From the NCBI RefSeq assembly GCF_002252755.1, contig NZ_NHOY01000078.1, positions 16,516-80,515 of the forward strand: a DNA stretch of 64,000 nucleotides, in the 5' to 3' direction. The notes below the pieces were generated by a model that saw only the letters and a program-made list of their open reading frames with translations, was not told the origin of the DNA and did no database searches. The translations under genes were made by a program, and so were the position numbers. Positions within the stretch are counted from its first letter, which is position 1. The number at the start of each line of letters is the position of its first letter. Source of the DNA: Halorubrum sp. Hd13. GTDB lineage: Archaea > Halobacteriota > Halobacteria > Halobacteriales > Haloferacaceae. This document shows, piece by piece, positions 54,360-63,897 of the stretch.

Positions 54360-55100
54360 ATGGCCTACAGCGATGCGGAGTTGCTCGACGATATTCAGGC
54401 GGTGGCGACGGTCGTCGAGCGGGCACCGTCCATCCAAGATTATCGTGATCACGGCGAGTACGCGGTGACAACGATCACCCGGCGTTTCGACTCGTGGCAG
54501 GATGCGGTGGCACGTGCCGGCTTCGAGCCACACACCGCAGAGAGCGAAATTCCAACGGACGAGCTGCTTGCTGAACTCCGGCACCTTGCTGAGGAGCACG
54601 ACACCCGCCCAACAGCCGACCTGATGAACGACGAGGGAAAGTACTGGGTGTCGACGTACCGACGGCGGTTTGGGTCGTGGACGAACGCGCTCGCCGAAGC
54701 CGGGGTTGAACCGGCAGACGCGCGCACAGCCGAGGAGATTTCCGACGAGGAGCTGCTCGCGGCACTCGACAAGCTGGCCACCGCACGCGGTGTGACGCCG
54801 TCGTTCGAAGAGATGGAGCGTGACGGCCCGTACAGCCCGCGCACGTACGTCAACCGCTTCGGATCGTGGACTGCGGCACTCGAGGCGGTCGGTCTCGAAC
54901 CCCGTGGATCCGGCAGGGTGAGCGACGCGGATCTGCTCGCTGAACTCCGTTGCTTACGTGCTGAGCTCGGCACCAAGCCGGTCGCTGATGACGTGCGTGA
55001 AGAGGGCGCGTATAGCCTGACGACGTATCAACGGCGGTTCGGATCCTGGTCGGGCGCTAAAGATGCGGCGTTCGATGAGTCAGAGTCCTCCCGCAGCTGA
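54360..55100 (+). CDS. Four-unit homing-endonuclease-associated-repeat protein
   Basis: 246 residues made of four units of about 60 residues, starting near 3, 64, 127 and 187. Each unit has (D/E)-L-L-A-x-L...P...(Y)-x-x-x-T-Y-x-x-R-F-G-S-W-x-x-A-L/K. This is the Pfam HNH_repeat (homing endonuclease associated repeat), thought to bind DNA; here it stands alone with no HNH or LAGLIDADG nuclease. A decayed relative lies at 3772-4492. It may be a DNA-binding regulator, or the residue of a homing system. Confidence 0.82.
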   Translation: MAYSDAELLDDIQAVATVVERAPSIQDYRDHGEYAVTTITRRFDSWQDAVARAGFEPHTAESEIPTDELLAELRHLAEEHDTRPTADLMNDEGKYWVSTYRRRFGSWTNALAEAGVEPADARTAEEISDEELLAALDKLATARGVTPSFEEMERDGPYSPRTYVNRFGSWTAALEAVGLEPRGSGRVSDADLLAELRCLRAELGTKPVADDVREEGAYSLTTYQRRFGSWSGAKDAAFDESESSRS

Positions 55101-55173
55101 AGCCGTGGGGTTCCTTTGTGTACCCCTATGACTCGACCACGGATTGGTGCCAGTCTATAGAGAACCGCATCTC

Positions 55174-57033
55174 CTACTCAACAGTCACGCTCTTCGCCAG
55201 ATTCCGCGGTTTGTCAATTGGCCGCCCCTTCTTATTCGCCACATGATACGCGAATAACTGCAAGTACACGTTGGCCACCAGCGGCTCGACGACGCCTACG
55301 TCGGGCACGGCAAATGACACGTCGAGCGTATTGTACTCCTCACCAGCCGACACACAGCCCAGCGCCGGTGCCCCACGCGTCTGCGCTTCAGTGACGTTGT
55401 TCATCGTCTCGTCGGCCCGCGCTCTCTCGGTCAACACCGCCACCACGGGCGTCTCAGGCGTCACCAACGCGAGCGGACCGTGCTTGAGTTCGCCTGCGGC
55501 GAATCCCTCAGCGTGGTCATACGAGATCTCCTTGAGCTTCAGGGCGCCCTCCAACGCGACGGGAACCCCCAACTCCCGCCCGACGAAGAAGAACGCCTCA
55601 CTGTCTTGGAACTGTTGGGCGGCTTCCCGAACCTGCTGTTCTTCGTCAAGCACCTGTTGAACTGCACCGGGCAATCCCTGCAAATCCTCTAAGACGGAAC
55701 GGGCGTCGGCGGCGCCGAGCGCGCCGCGATCCCGCCCTACGCCAACGGCGAGCATCGCGAGCGTCGCGACCTGCGAGGCGAACGTTTTCGTCGCCGCCAC
55801 GCCGATCTCCGGGCCGGCCCGAATGAACGCGGTGCCATCGACCTCTCGGGTCACCGTGCTCCCGAGCGTGTTCGTCACAGCGAACGTCCGCGCGCCCGCG
55901 GCGTTCGCGCGCCGCACCGCCCCGAGCGTGTCGGCGGTCTCCCCGCTCTGGGTGACTGCAACGACAAGGGTCCGATCGGGCGTGCGGCCCGCGCCGAACT
56001 CGTACTCGCTGGCGATCTCGACGCTCGCGCGCACCCCCGCAAGCTCCTCGAACAGCTGGGCGGCATATCGCCCCGCGTAATACGATGTCCCGCAGGCGAC
56101 GATCTGGATCTCCTCTAGGTCGGCGAGAAAGCCGGGCGGGAACGAGACATTCAAATCCACGTCACCGGCGTCGACGTCCAACCGTCCGGTGAGCGTCTGT
56201 CGGAGCGCGGAGGGCTGTTCGTGGATCTCTTTGCGCATGTAGTGGTCATAGCCACCCTTCTCCGCGGCGTCGGCTTCCCATGTAACTGTCTCGATCGCTC
56301 GGTTGACCGGCTCACCATCAGCAAAAATCTCGACGCTGTCTGCGGAGAGCGCCGCCACGTCACCATCTTCGAGGTAGGTGACGTTGCGGGTGTGCTTGAG
56401 GAACGCCGTTACGTCGCTGGCGACGAACGTCTCGTCCTCGCCACGTCCCAACACCAGCGGGCTCCCGCGCCGCGCGACGATGATTCGATCGGTATCCTCA
56501 CGCACCACACAGATGGCGTAGCTTCCCTCCAGCCGATCCTCGACGCGCCGGACCGCAGCCGCGAGATCGGCGTCGGCGTCACCAGCGAGTTCTTCCTCGA
56601 TCAGGTGCGGGATGACCTCGGTGTCTGTGTCGCTGGTGAACTCGTGGTCGGCCAGCCCCTGTTTAATCGCCTCGTGGTTCTCGACGATACCGTTGTGGAC
56701 GACGGCGACATCACCGACACAGTCCGTATGCGGATGCGCGTTCGCGTCGGTCGGTGGGCCGTGCGTACTCCAGCGGGTGTGGCCGACGCCGTGTGTCGCA
56801 TCCGATACCTCGGGCACCGTCAGCTCGTTGACCTCGCCGGAGCGCTTTGCGACCGTAAGCCCGCTCGAAGCGCCGACAAGCGCGACGCCTGCAGAGTCGT
56901 AGCCGCGGTATTCGAGATTCTGGAGCCCGTGGTGGACGATGTCACCGACACGCTTCGCGACTCCGCCGTCGCTGGCCGTCGTTGCGTCGTCTGTGGCGAC
57001 GCCGGCACCGACGTAGCCGATAATGCCACACAT
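55174..57033 (-). CDS. glmS: Glucosamine-fructose-6-phosphate aminotransferase
   Basis: 619 residues, full length. It begins MCGIIGYVG with the N-terminal Cys2 glutaminase nucleophile. GHTRWSTHG and HNGIVENH complete the glutaminase domain (1-240). The isomerase half has two SIS domains (about 285-430 and 460-600) with CGTSYYAGRYAAQL, TQSGETADT and the C-terminal LAKSVTVE. It makes glucosamine-6-phosphate, the entry to UDP-GlcNAc. It lies 2 bases after the GlmU-like gene and is co-transcribed with it. Confidence 0.95.
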   Translation of the reverse strand: MCGIIGYVGAGVATDDATTASDGGVAKRVGDIVHHGLQNLEYRGYDSAGVALVGASSGLTVAKRSGEVNELTVPEVSDATHGVGHTRWSTHGPPTDANAHPHTDCVGDVAVVHNGIVENHEAIKQGLADHEFTSDTDTEVIPHLIEEELAGDADADLAAAVRRVEDRLEGSYAICVVREDTDRIIVARRGSPLVLGRGEDETFVASDVTAFLKHTRNVTYLEDGDVAALSADSVEIFADGEPVNRAIETVTWEADAAEKGGYDHYMRKEIHEQPSALRQTLTGRLDVDAGDVDLNVSFPPGFLADLEEIQIVACGTSYYAGRYAAQLFEELAGVRASVEIASEYEFGAGRTPDRTLVVAVTQSGETADTLGAVRRANAAGARTFAVTNTLGSTVTREVDGTAFIRAGPEIGVAATKTFASQVATLAMLAVGVGRDRGALGAADARSVLEDLQGLPGAVQQVLDEEQQVREAAQQFQDSEAFFFVGRELGVPVALEGALKLKEISYDHAEGFAAGELKHGPLALVTPETPVVAVLTERARADETMNNVTEAQTRGAPALGCVSAGEEYNTLDVSFAVPDVGVVEPLVANVYLQLFAYHVANKKGRPIDKPRNLAKSVTVE

Positions 57034-57035
57034 GG

Positions 57036-58211
57036 TTATCCCCTCCTGACGACCGCATCAGATTCAACTCGGCCGTCGATCACGACCCCCGCGTCGGTCC
57101 GGACGGCGTCGCCGACGACCGCACCCTCGGTGAGCGTCGCCCCACCACCGATCGAGGCGTTATCACCCACTACGCCGCTAAGATCGACGTCGCGGTGGAC
57201 GGCGTCGCCGACGACCATCGTCGACGCTCCACCGGAGATCGTCGCGTTCGGTCCGATGCGGGCGTTGCCGGCGACGATGGCATCACGCACAACGGCCCCT
57301 GCGCCGATGACGGCGTCCGGGAAGATCACGGCGTTCTCGACGACCGCGTTCGCCTCGATCGTCGCGTTGCTTCCGATCGCGGTGCTACCGCCGATCGTGA
57401 CGTTCGCCCCGACGCGGACGTTGCCCGCAAGCGCCACGTCAGCGGCGGCACTCACCGACTCCTCGAGTGAAGGATCACCGCTTCCCGGCCTCTCCTCCTG
57501 TATAAGCCCTGCGTTGACCGTTAGGAGATCCCAGAGATTTGAGACGTCGAGCCACCGACCGTCGTACGGCACTGCTGTCACGCCGCGCTCCCGAGCAATC
57601 TCGTTCAGCGTCGCCGTCAGTCCCAACTCGCCGGTCACGTTGGTCTCGCGAATGGCATCGAAGATAGTCGGCGAGAAGCCGTAGACGCCGGCGTTGATCC
57701 GATTGGTGTCGACCGGACCCTCGGGCTTTTCTTCGATCCGTGTCACCCGGCCGTCGCCGTCGCTGCTGACGACGCCGTACTCGCGGGGGCGTTCGACAGT
57801 TGTGACCGCCATCGCCGGCGCGTCACCGTCGCGGACGCGGTCACAGACCCGCGAGACGAGCGCTGGGTCGACGAGCCGATCACCGTTGAGCACGAGGAAT
57901 TCGTCATCGATGGCCGATTCAGCTTGCAACACGGCGTGGCCGGTACCAAGCTGCGTCGCCTGTTCGACGTACTCGATGGTCACGCCCCAGTCGTCGCCAT
58001 CGCCGAAGTGGTTCCGGATCCGTTCTTGCCGGTAGCCGACGACGAGGGCAATCCGATCGATGCCGGCCCCGGCGACCGCTTCGACGACGTGCTCGAGCAG
58101 CGGCCGGTTCGCCACGGGGAGCATCGGCTTCGGCCGCCGGTTCGTCAGCGGCTGCAGCCGGCGCCCCTCACCGGCTGCGAGGATGACCGCAGTCACGGGG
58201 TCGTCGCTCAT
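57036..58211 (-). CDS. GlmU-like bifunctional nucleotidyltransferase
   Basis: 391 residues. N-terminal nucleotidyltransferase (AVILAAGEGRRLQPLTNRRPKPMLPV, LNGDRLVDP, EEKPEGPVDT), then from about 245 a left-handed beta-helix built of hexapeptide repeats (VALAGNVRVGANVTIGG and on). Such archaeal proteins make UDP-GlcNAc or related sugar nucleotides from the GlmS/GlmM product. The operon with glmS fits exactly. It is followed upstream on the same strand by a second similar gene at 58755. Confidence 0.88.
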   Translation of the reverse strand: MSDDPVTAVILAAGEGRRLQPLTNRRPKPMLPVANRPLLEHVVEAVAGAGIDRIALVVGYRQERIRNHFGDGDDWGVTIEYVEQATQLGTGHAVLQAESAIDDEFLVLNGDRLVDPALVSRVCDRVRDGDAPAMAVTTVERPREYGVVSSDGDGRVTRIEEKPEGPVDTNRINAGVYGFSPTIFDAIRETNVTGELGLTATLNEIARERGVTAVPYDGRWLDVSNLWDLLTVNAGLIQEERPGSGDPSLEESVSAAADVALAGNVRVGANVTIGGSTAIGSNATIEANAVVENAVIFPDAVIGAGAVVRDAIVAGNARIGPNATISGGASTMVVGDAVHRDVDLSGVVGDNASIGGGATLTEGAVVGDAVRTDAGVVIDGRVESDAVVRRG

Positions 58212-58294
58212 ACACCGTCCGTCGCCCGCCTGCGGTTTAAATGACTCGTGGTCGAATAATGGAACCTGTCGTGACTGCGAATACGGCTAGTGGG

Positions 58295-58741
58295 ATGAGC
58301 GTCTTTGTCGATACGGGAGTATTCTACGCACATCATGATATGGATGCCAGCCGACACGACCTCGGAACGGCAGCACTGAACACCGTTCTCAGATCATCTG
58401 AGTACGGTCACGTCATGACGAGCGACTACATCTACGACGAATCAGTGACACTCACACACCGGCGAACGGGTGATATCGACGCTGGAATCGAGATCGGCCG
58501 GTGAATCCGAGGTGAGGGATATCCATCGGCCATCGGGCTCCTCCACTCGTCCGAGTCACTTTTTGATCGTACTGTGACGATACAAAAAACGTACGCCGAA
58601 CATCAACTGAGCTTCACCGACGCGATGACTGTCGCTCACGTCGAACACCACGATATCGATGCGGTGTTGAGCTTCGACAACGATTTTGATGGTGTGGTCA
58701 CGCGGCTTACGAAAAATCGAGGAGAAAGCCTTGCGCTTTAG
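58295..58741 (+). pseudogene. PIN-domain (VapC-like) gene with one in-frame TGA
   Basis: From ATG 58295 the frame MSVFVDTGVFYAHHDMDASRH (PIN Asp) runs to a TGA at 58502-58504 in the context EIGR-stop-IRGEGYP. It then continues in the same frame to 58741 with LSFTDAMTVAHVEHHDIDAVLSFDNDFDGV, the second half of the PIN active site. Restoring CGA (Arg) for TGA gives a normal 148-residue toxin-type protein. No antitoxin is next to it, so it looks like an inactivated orphan. Confidence 0.78.
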
Positions 58742-58754
58742 CGCGGGGAGGATG

Positions 58755-59966
58755 TCAATCTGACATCCGATCCCGGGTCATCGCCTCCCCGGGTCCGGTT
58801 GTCTCGCCCGCGCCCAGTTTGACGCCGGCGTTCAGCGACGTGTTGATTCCCGTCTTTGCGCCGTCACCGACGATCGTGCCGAGCTTCCGGCGGCCGGTAT
58901 CCACGCGGTCGCCCTTGACGCTCACCCGGACGTTCGCGTCGTCGTGCCGGAGGTTGGCGACGTTCGTCCCCGCACCGAAATTCACCCCACACCCGAGCAC
59001 GGAGTCGCCGACATACGAGAGGTGTCCCACCGAGGCGTCGGTCATAAGCACGCTGTTTTTGACCTCGACGCCGTGGCCGACGTGCGCGTTCGGCCCGACG
59101 ACCGTGGCACCGCGGATGTACGCGTTCGGCCCGACCTCGGCACCGGCCCGGATCAGCGCCGGTCCTTCGATGTACGCCCCGGATCGGAGTGTAGCTCCTT
59201 CTTCGACGACGACCGGGCCGTGCAGGTGGACGTCCTCCTCGACGGTGCCGTCAATTGAGCCGCCCGACTCTATGAGTTCGTCGAGCGCCAGCTCGTTCGC
59301 CTCCAGCAGCTCCCACGGGCGTCCAACGTCGAGCCACGTACCCGTGTAGGGGGCCACGTCGATCCGGTGGCCGTCGTCGAGGAGAAGTTCGATTGTCGTC
59401 GTGATCTCGTACTCGCCGCGCTCGCTTTCGGGCGTCCGCTCGATATACTCGAAGACCGCGGGCTCGAACGTGTAACAGCCGACGTTCGCGAGGGTGGTCG
59501 GCGGGTCAGCCGGCTTCTCAACGATGGCCGCGAGCGAGCCGTCGGCAGCGGTCGAGATGACACCGTACGCCCGCGGGTCCTCGACTTCGGTGGCTGCGAC
59601 AGCCGTCCCGTCGGCGTCGGCAAGGGCCCGCGGGAGCGACGCGTCCACGACCACGTCTCCGTTGAGCACGAGGAACTCATCGTCCACGACGGGCGCGGCC
59701 TGCGCCACAGCGTGGGCCGTCCCCTTCGCGTCCGCCTGTCGGACGTAGCTGACCGGGTGGTCCCGATACGTCTCGCCGATCGCCTCGCGGATCAGATCGC
59801 CGCGGTAGCCAGTCACGACGACGAACTCGTCGACGACATCGATCGCGGTGTCGAAGACGCGTTCGAGCAGCGAGCGGTCACCGACCGGTAGGAGCGGTTT
59901 CGGACGACGATCAGTCAACGGCCGCATGCGGGTCCCGCGACCGGCCGCGAGCACGACTCCGTACAT
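58755..59966 (-). CDS. GlmU-like bifunctional nucleotidyltransferase (second copy)
   Basis: 403 residues from ATG 59966. MYGVVLAAGRGTRMRPLTDR, LNGDVVVDA, VEKPADPPTTLANVGCY, then a beta-helix domain from about 245 with IRAGAEVGPNAYIRG and GVNFGAGTNVANLRHDD. The last resembles the acetyltransferase/GlmU site (N-F-V-E-x-K-N / G-A-G-T-x-x-A-N-L-R). It probably supplies UDP-GlcNAc or another N-acyl sugar nucleotide. The longer frame to 60020 overlaps the promoter region of the divergent epimerase. Confidence 0.87.
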   Translation of the reverse strand: MYGVVLAAGRGTRMRPLTDRRPKPLLPVGDRSLLERVFDTAIDVVDEFVVVTGYRGDLIREAIGETYRDHPVSYVRQADAKGTAHAVAQAAPVVDDEFLVLNGDVVVDASLPRALADADGTAVAATEVEDPRAYGVISTAADGSLAAIVEKPADPPTTLANVGCYTFEPAVFEYIERTPESERGEYEITTTIELLLDDGHRIDVAPYTGTWLDVGRPWELLEANELALDELIESGGSIDGTVEEDVHLHGPVVVEEGATLRSGAYIEGPALIRAGAEVGPNAYIRGATVVGPNAHVGHGVEVKNSVLMTDASVGHLSYVGDSVLGCGVNFGAGTNVANLRHDDANVRVSVKGDRVDTGRRKLGTIVGDGAKTGINTSLNAGVKLGAGETTGPGEAMTRDRMSD

Positions 59967-60132
59967 ATGCGGGGTCGACGGCGGACCGGGGTTTATCGGC
60001 TGCGGTCGACGACGGTCCACACGGCTGACGTCGGAGACGCCAGAGTAGCGTCATTCCGGCTGTTGCGAAACGTCCCAATCACATCTCCGCCGAACCGAAG
60101 CGATAATGCCGATTCTCCAGCGACACACGTCC

Positions 60133-61059
60133 ATGCAAAACAGACGCGTCCTCGTCACGGGCGGCGCGGGCTTCATCGGCTCGAATCTCGCGAACCGCCT
60201 CGCCGCCGACAACGACGTGATCGCCGTCGACGACACCTACCTCGGCACGCCCGAGAACCTCGATCCCGAGGTCGAGTTCGTCGAGGCCTCCGTCCTCGAC
60301 GACGACTACCCCGCCGACGTCGACGTCCTCTTCCACCTCGCCGCGCTCTCCTCGCGGAACATGCACGAGAACGACCCCCAGCGCGGCTGCCGCGTCAACG
60401 TCGAGGGGTTCGTCAACGCGGTCGAGCGCGCCCGCCAGGAGGGATGCGAGACAGTCGTCTACGCCTCTACCTCCTCGATCTACGGCAGCCGGACCGAACC
60501 CTCCCCCGTCGACATGGACGTGGAGGCGCACACCGCCTACGAGGCCTCGAAGCTCGCGCGCGAGCGCTACGCCGAGTACTACGCCAACCACCACGAGATG
60601 AACGTCGTCGGCCTCCGCTTCTTCTCCGTCTACCAGGGGTTCGCCGGCAACGAGGAGCACAAGGGCGAGTACGCGAACACGGTCGCGCAGTTCGCCGACG
60701 CCATCGCGAACGGCGAGGCGCCCGAGCTGTTCGGCGACGGCAGCCAGACCCGCGACTTCACCCACGTCTCGGACGTCGCCCGCGCCTGCGAGCTCGCCGC
60801 CGACCACGAGATCACCGGCGTCTACAACGTCGGCACCCAAGAAGCGTACTCGTTCAACGAGATGGTCGCGATGATCAACGACGCGCTCGGCACGGACATC
60901 GACCCCGTCTACATCGAGTGCCCCTTCGACGGCTACGTCCACGACACGATGGCCGACTACTCGCAGTTCCACGAGGCCACCGGCTGGGAACCCGAGATCG
61001 GCTTTGAGGAGGGCGTCGAGCTGGTGTGTGAGCCGTACCTGAGCGAAACGGAGCGCTGA
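60133..61059 (+). CDS. NAD-dependent sugar-nucleotide epimerase/dehydratase
   Basis: 308 residues from ATG 60133. RRVLVTGGAGFIGSNLANRL at the N-terminus, ASTSSIYGS and YEASKLARE (Ser, Tyr-x-x-x-Lys), RFFSVYQGFAGNEEHKGEYA as the substrate part. An extended SDR of the GalE/WbpP/Gne type. It uses a nucleotide sugar, perhaps one made by the neighbouring GlmU-like enzymes (for example UDP-GlcNAc to UDP-GalNAc). Very strong C-ending codon bias. Paralog of 16164-17150. Confidence 0.88.
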   Translation: MQNRRVLVTGGAGFIGSNLANRLAADNDVIAVDDTYLGTPENLDPEVEFVEASVLDDDYPADVDVLFHLAALSSRNMHENDPQRGCRVNVEGFVNAVERARQEGCETVVYASTSSIYGSRTEPSPVDMDVEAHTAYEASKLARERYAEYYANHHEMNVVGLRFFSVYQGFAGNEEHKGEYANTVAQFADAIANGEAPELFGDGSQTRDFTHVSDVARACELAADHEITGVYNVGTQEAYSFNEMVAMINDALGTDIDPVYIECPFDGYVHDTMADYSQFHEATGWEPEIGFEEGVELVCEPYLSETER

Positions 61060-61153
61060 GCCGTCGCTAGGCCGAGGACGCCCGACCGAGACGAGGCGGC
61101 AACGATCGCTCGAACTGACAGTCACGGAACCGACACAGTAGCCCTAACTCTGA

Positions 61154-61206
61154 CTTAATTCAAATTCGTCGTTTATTACAATCACTCTCGGTCGGGTTGA
61201 GCGCGT
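61154..61206 (+). promoter_or_regulatory. Promoter/leader shared with the paralog at 8 kb
   Basis: CTTAATTC to ATG is 53 bases, as at 7966-8018, with the same blocks ATTACAAT, ACTCTCGGT and GGGTTGAG. The first codons (ATG-T-C/T-C-GGCCG) are alike too. A duplicated regulatory region or strong selection on the leader is implied. Confidence 0.55.
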
Positions 61207-63897
61207 ATGTTCGGCCGCGAGGTCGCCGTCGGCGCTGTCTGCCTCCTGGTGGTCCTCGCTGTGGTCTCGCTCTCCGGAGGCGTCGGCGTCTCGGCCGCCG
61301 ATGTCGACGCCGAACTCCGAGTCGTCGACGCCGATCCGGCGGCGGACACGACCGGTGGAGCCGACCGCGCGAGAGTCATCGCGACCGGCGAAATCGATGG
61401 GCCCGTAGGGTCGAACCCGTCGGACGGGCCGGGCTCCCCTGAGGAGACGGACGACACGGGCGAGTCCGAGGAGCCAGAAGGCCACGGAGGACCGGACGAG
61501 CCTGCGGGATCTGACGATTCGGACAAGCCTGCGGGACCTGACGATTCGAATGAGCCCGAAGAACCGGGAATCCCAGACGAGAGCGACGATTCGGACGACC
61601 CTGGCGAGTCGGAGGCGCCCGGAGATTCGAACGAACCAGAGGACTCTGAGGAGGCAGACGAGACCGAGGAGGCGGACGAGTCCGGCGACACCGACGAGAC
61701 AGAAGACTCTGAGGAGGCGGACGAGTCCGGCGACACCGACGAGCCAGAAGACTCTGAGGAGGCGGACGATTCGGACGATACCGACGAGCCAGACGACTCC
61801 GAGGAACCGGACGATTCGGACGATACCGACGAGCCAGAAGACTCCGAGGAACCGGACGATTCGGACGATACCGACGAGGAGCAGACCGATTCGGAAGATA
61901 CTGAGGAGTCTGACGATTCAGACGAGCCGGACGCTCCCGGGGAGTCTGAGGAGTCGAACGCGTCTGACGAGCCCGACGAACCGAGAGAATCTGAGGAGAC
62001 AAACGATTCGACGGACTCTGAAGGAACAGACGATCCGGGAAAGACGGACGAATCCGAGGCGCCTGCAGAGTCCAACGGTCCTGAGGAGTCGGACGATCCC
62101 GGTGAACCGGACGAAACTGAGGAATCAGACCAGTCGGAAGAACCGGACGAATCGGACGACCCGAGTGAGTCAGACGGTTCCGACGGCCCAGAAGGAGCTG
62201 ACGATTCCGGCGATCCGGGCGACACTGGGGAGTCGAACGAGACGGGTGCCCCCGGCGGCTCTGAGGAGTCGAACGTCTCGGACGGGCGAGACGATCCGGA
62301 CGACTCCGGTGAAACGGACGGTTCCACCGACCCGGAGGAGTCGAACGACTCTGGGGAGTCGAACGAGCGCGACGACTCCGACGAGTCGAAAGATTCGCAA
62401 GATGCCGATGGGTCGGGGGATTCAGACGGCTCGGACGGATCTGACAACCCCGGCGAGCCGGGCGGTGCTGAGGAGTCGAACGGGACGGACGATCCCGACA
62501 ACTCGGGGAACTCTGCGGAGTCGGACGGTCCCGGGAATCCGGGCGACGCTGAGGGATCGGACGACTCCGAGGGATCGGACGCGTCGGACGAGGCCGACGA
62601 AGGGGGCGATCCCGGAGAGACCGAAGGGTCCGGGGAAGCGGGCGATACCGACGAGCCAGACGACCCCGGAGAGTCTGACGATTCGAACGGATCTGCGGGG
62701 TCTGCCGACCCGGGCGACGCTGGAGAGAGCGACGACACCGACGACGCAGGCGAGTCGGTGGAGTCCGCGGAATCGGACGAACCCGAGGGGTCGGACGATC
62801 CCGCTGAGTCCTCCGATTCAGACGGTTCAAATGACTCGGTTCAATCGGCAGATCCGAACGGTTCCGAGAATACCGAGGTGTCAGAGGCGCCCGAGGACTC
62901 AGCGGAACCGGACGAGTCCGGCGAGTCGAGCGACCCCAACGAGTCGAGCCAGCCTGACGAGTCGGAACCCCCGCGGAATTTCGGCGAGTCGGACGACGAC
63001 GACGATGAGCCGGACGAGCCGGACGACCCCGAGCCGACCGTGATCCGTTCCGAATCGGAGGGGGCCGTCACCGTCGACGTCGAGGGAGCGGACGGCGAGC
63101 GCCAGGACGTCGCCGTTGATCTTGCCGGCCCATCGGACTCGCGACCGGTCGTGTCGGTGTCCGCGGTCGGTATCGACCCGGCCGGAGACGCCAGGGCGTA
63201 TCAGGCGACGATCGGACGTCCGGCGGCCGAGCCGGACGGCCGTGAGCCCGTTTCGCGCGGGACGGAGCTCGGGTACGTGGCGTTCGACTCCACGCTCGAC
63301 CCGGCCGACACGAACGCGGCGACGCTTCGCTTCGCCGTCGACTCCGAGTCGCTCCCGAGCGAGGCGAGCCCGGAGCACGTCGCGGCGTTGCGATACGCCG
63401 ACGGCGAGTGGACGACAGAGAACGTCTCGCACGACCGGGAGGGCGAGACGCACACGGTCACGCTGCCGCACGCGACGCCCGTGGCGATCGTCGCGCTCGA
63501 ACCCGGCCGCGTCCGGATCACAGAGAGCGAAGTGCCGGCGGACTGGGTCCGGGCCGGCTACGAGACGACCCTCCGGACGACGGTGGAAAATCCCGGTGAC
63601 CGCCCCGCGACCCGGAATCTCACCGTCGCGATGCACGGCGACCCCGTCGCCGAGCGGCGGGTGTCGCTCGGCCCGGGCGAGAGCGCGACCCTCGAAGTGA
63701 CGTTCGAGCCGCCCGAGAGCGGGACGGTGTCGCTCGAGGGGAACGAAGTGGGGTCGATCGAACTCCGGGACGACGGCGACGCCGAGTCGACGTCGACGGG
63801 CGCCGAGACGAGCGAGACCGCCCCGGGATTCGGCGTGGTCGCCGCGGTGCTCGCGCTCTTGGTGGCGGGGCTCGGGGTCCGGAGGCGACGGCCGTAG
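61207..63897 (+). CDS. Ser/Asp/Glu-repeat surface protein with PGF-pre-PGF and PGF-CTERM
   Basis: 896 residues. Signal peptide 1-30. A region of about 530 residues (75-605) is composed mainly of Asp, Glu, Ser, Pro and Gly in loosely repeated units (ESDDSDEPDDP style), like the Ser-Asp stalks of bacterial MSCRAMM adhesins. It is followed by a PGF-pre-PGF domain (about 615-765), a CARDB-like unit (770-855) and a PGF-CTERM (PGFGVVAAVLALLVAGLGV, RRRRP). The C-terminal 280 residues match those of 8019-11324; the repeat stalk replaces the eight CARDB repeats. The stalk is extracellular and highly charged, which keeps it extended in high salt. Confidence 0.86.
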   Translation: MFGREVAVGAVCLLVVLAVVSLSGGVGVSAADVDAELRVVDADPAADTTGGADRARVIATGEIDGPVGSNPSDGPGSPEETDDTGESEEPEGHGGPDEPAGSDDSDKPAGPDDSNEPEEPGIPDESDDSDDPGESEAPGDSNEPEDSEEADETEEADESGDTDETEDSEEADESGDTDEPEDSEEADDSDDTDEPDDSEEPDDSDDTDEPEDSEEPDDSDDTDEEQTDSEDTEESDDSDEPDAPGESEESNASDEPDEPRESEETNDSTDSEGTDDPGKTDESEAPAESNGPEESDDPGEPDETEESDQSEEPDESDDPSESDGSDGPEGADDSGDPGDTGESNETGAPGGSEESNVSDGRDDPDDSGETDGSTDPEESNDSGESNERDDSDESKDSQDADGSGDSDGSDGSDNPGEPGGAEESNGTDDPDNSGNSAESDGPGNPGDAEGSDDSEGSDASDEADEGGDPGETEGSGEAGDTDEPDDPGESDDSNGSAGSADPGDAGESDDTDDAGESVESAESDEPEGSDDPAESSDSDGSNDSVQSADPNGSENTEVSEAPEDSAEPDESGESSDPNESSQPDESEPPRNFGESDDDDDEPDEPDDPEPTVIRSESEGAVTVDVEGADGERQDVAVDLAGPSDSRPVVSVSAVGIDPAGDARAYQATIGRPAAEPDGREPVSRGTELGYVAFDSTLDPADTNAATLRFAVDSESLPSEASPEHVAALRYADGEWTTENVSHDREGETHTVTLPHATPVAIVALEPGRVRITESEVPADWVRAGYETTLRTTVENPGDRPATRNLTVAMHGDPVAERRVSLGPGESATLEVTFEPPESGTVSLEGNEVGSIELRDDGDAESTSTGAETSETAPGFGVVAAVLALLVAGLGVRRRRP

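Noticed and set aside
60079..61125. 348-codon minus frame opposite the epimerase, and a 346-codon plus frame at 59967-61007
   Set aside because: Shadow frames of the high-GC3 epimerase; Val/Arg-rich without domains. The SDR motifs lie in the 60133 frame.
61600..61900. Short periodic DNA repeats resembling an array
   Set aside because: They are codon-level repeats of an acidic coding region. Spacing is irregular and there are no spacers, so not a CRISPR array.
61182..63043. Very long frames on both strands over the Ser-Asp repeats (61182-62738 minus, 61550-63043 plus)
   Set aside because: Low-complexity repeat DNA stays open in several frames; only the 61207 frame has a signal peptide and PGF-CTERM.
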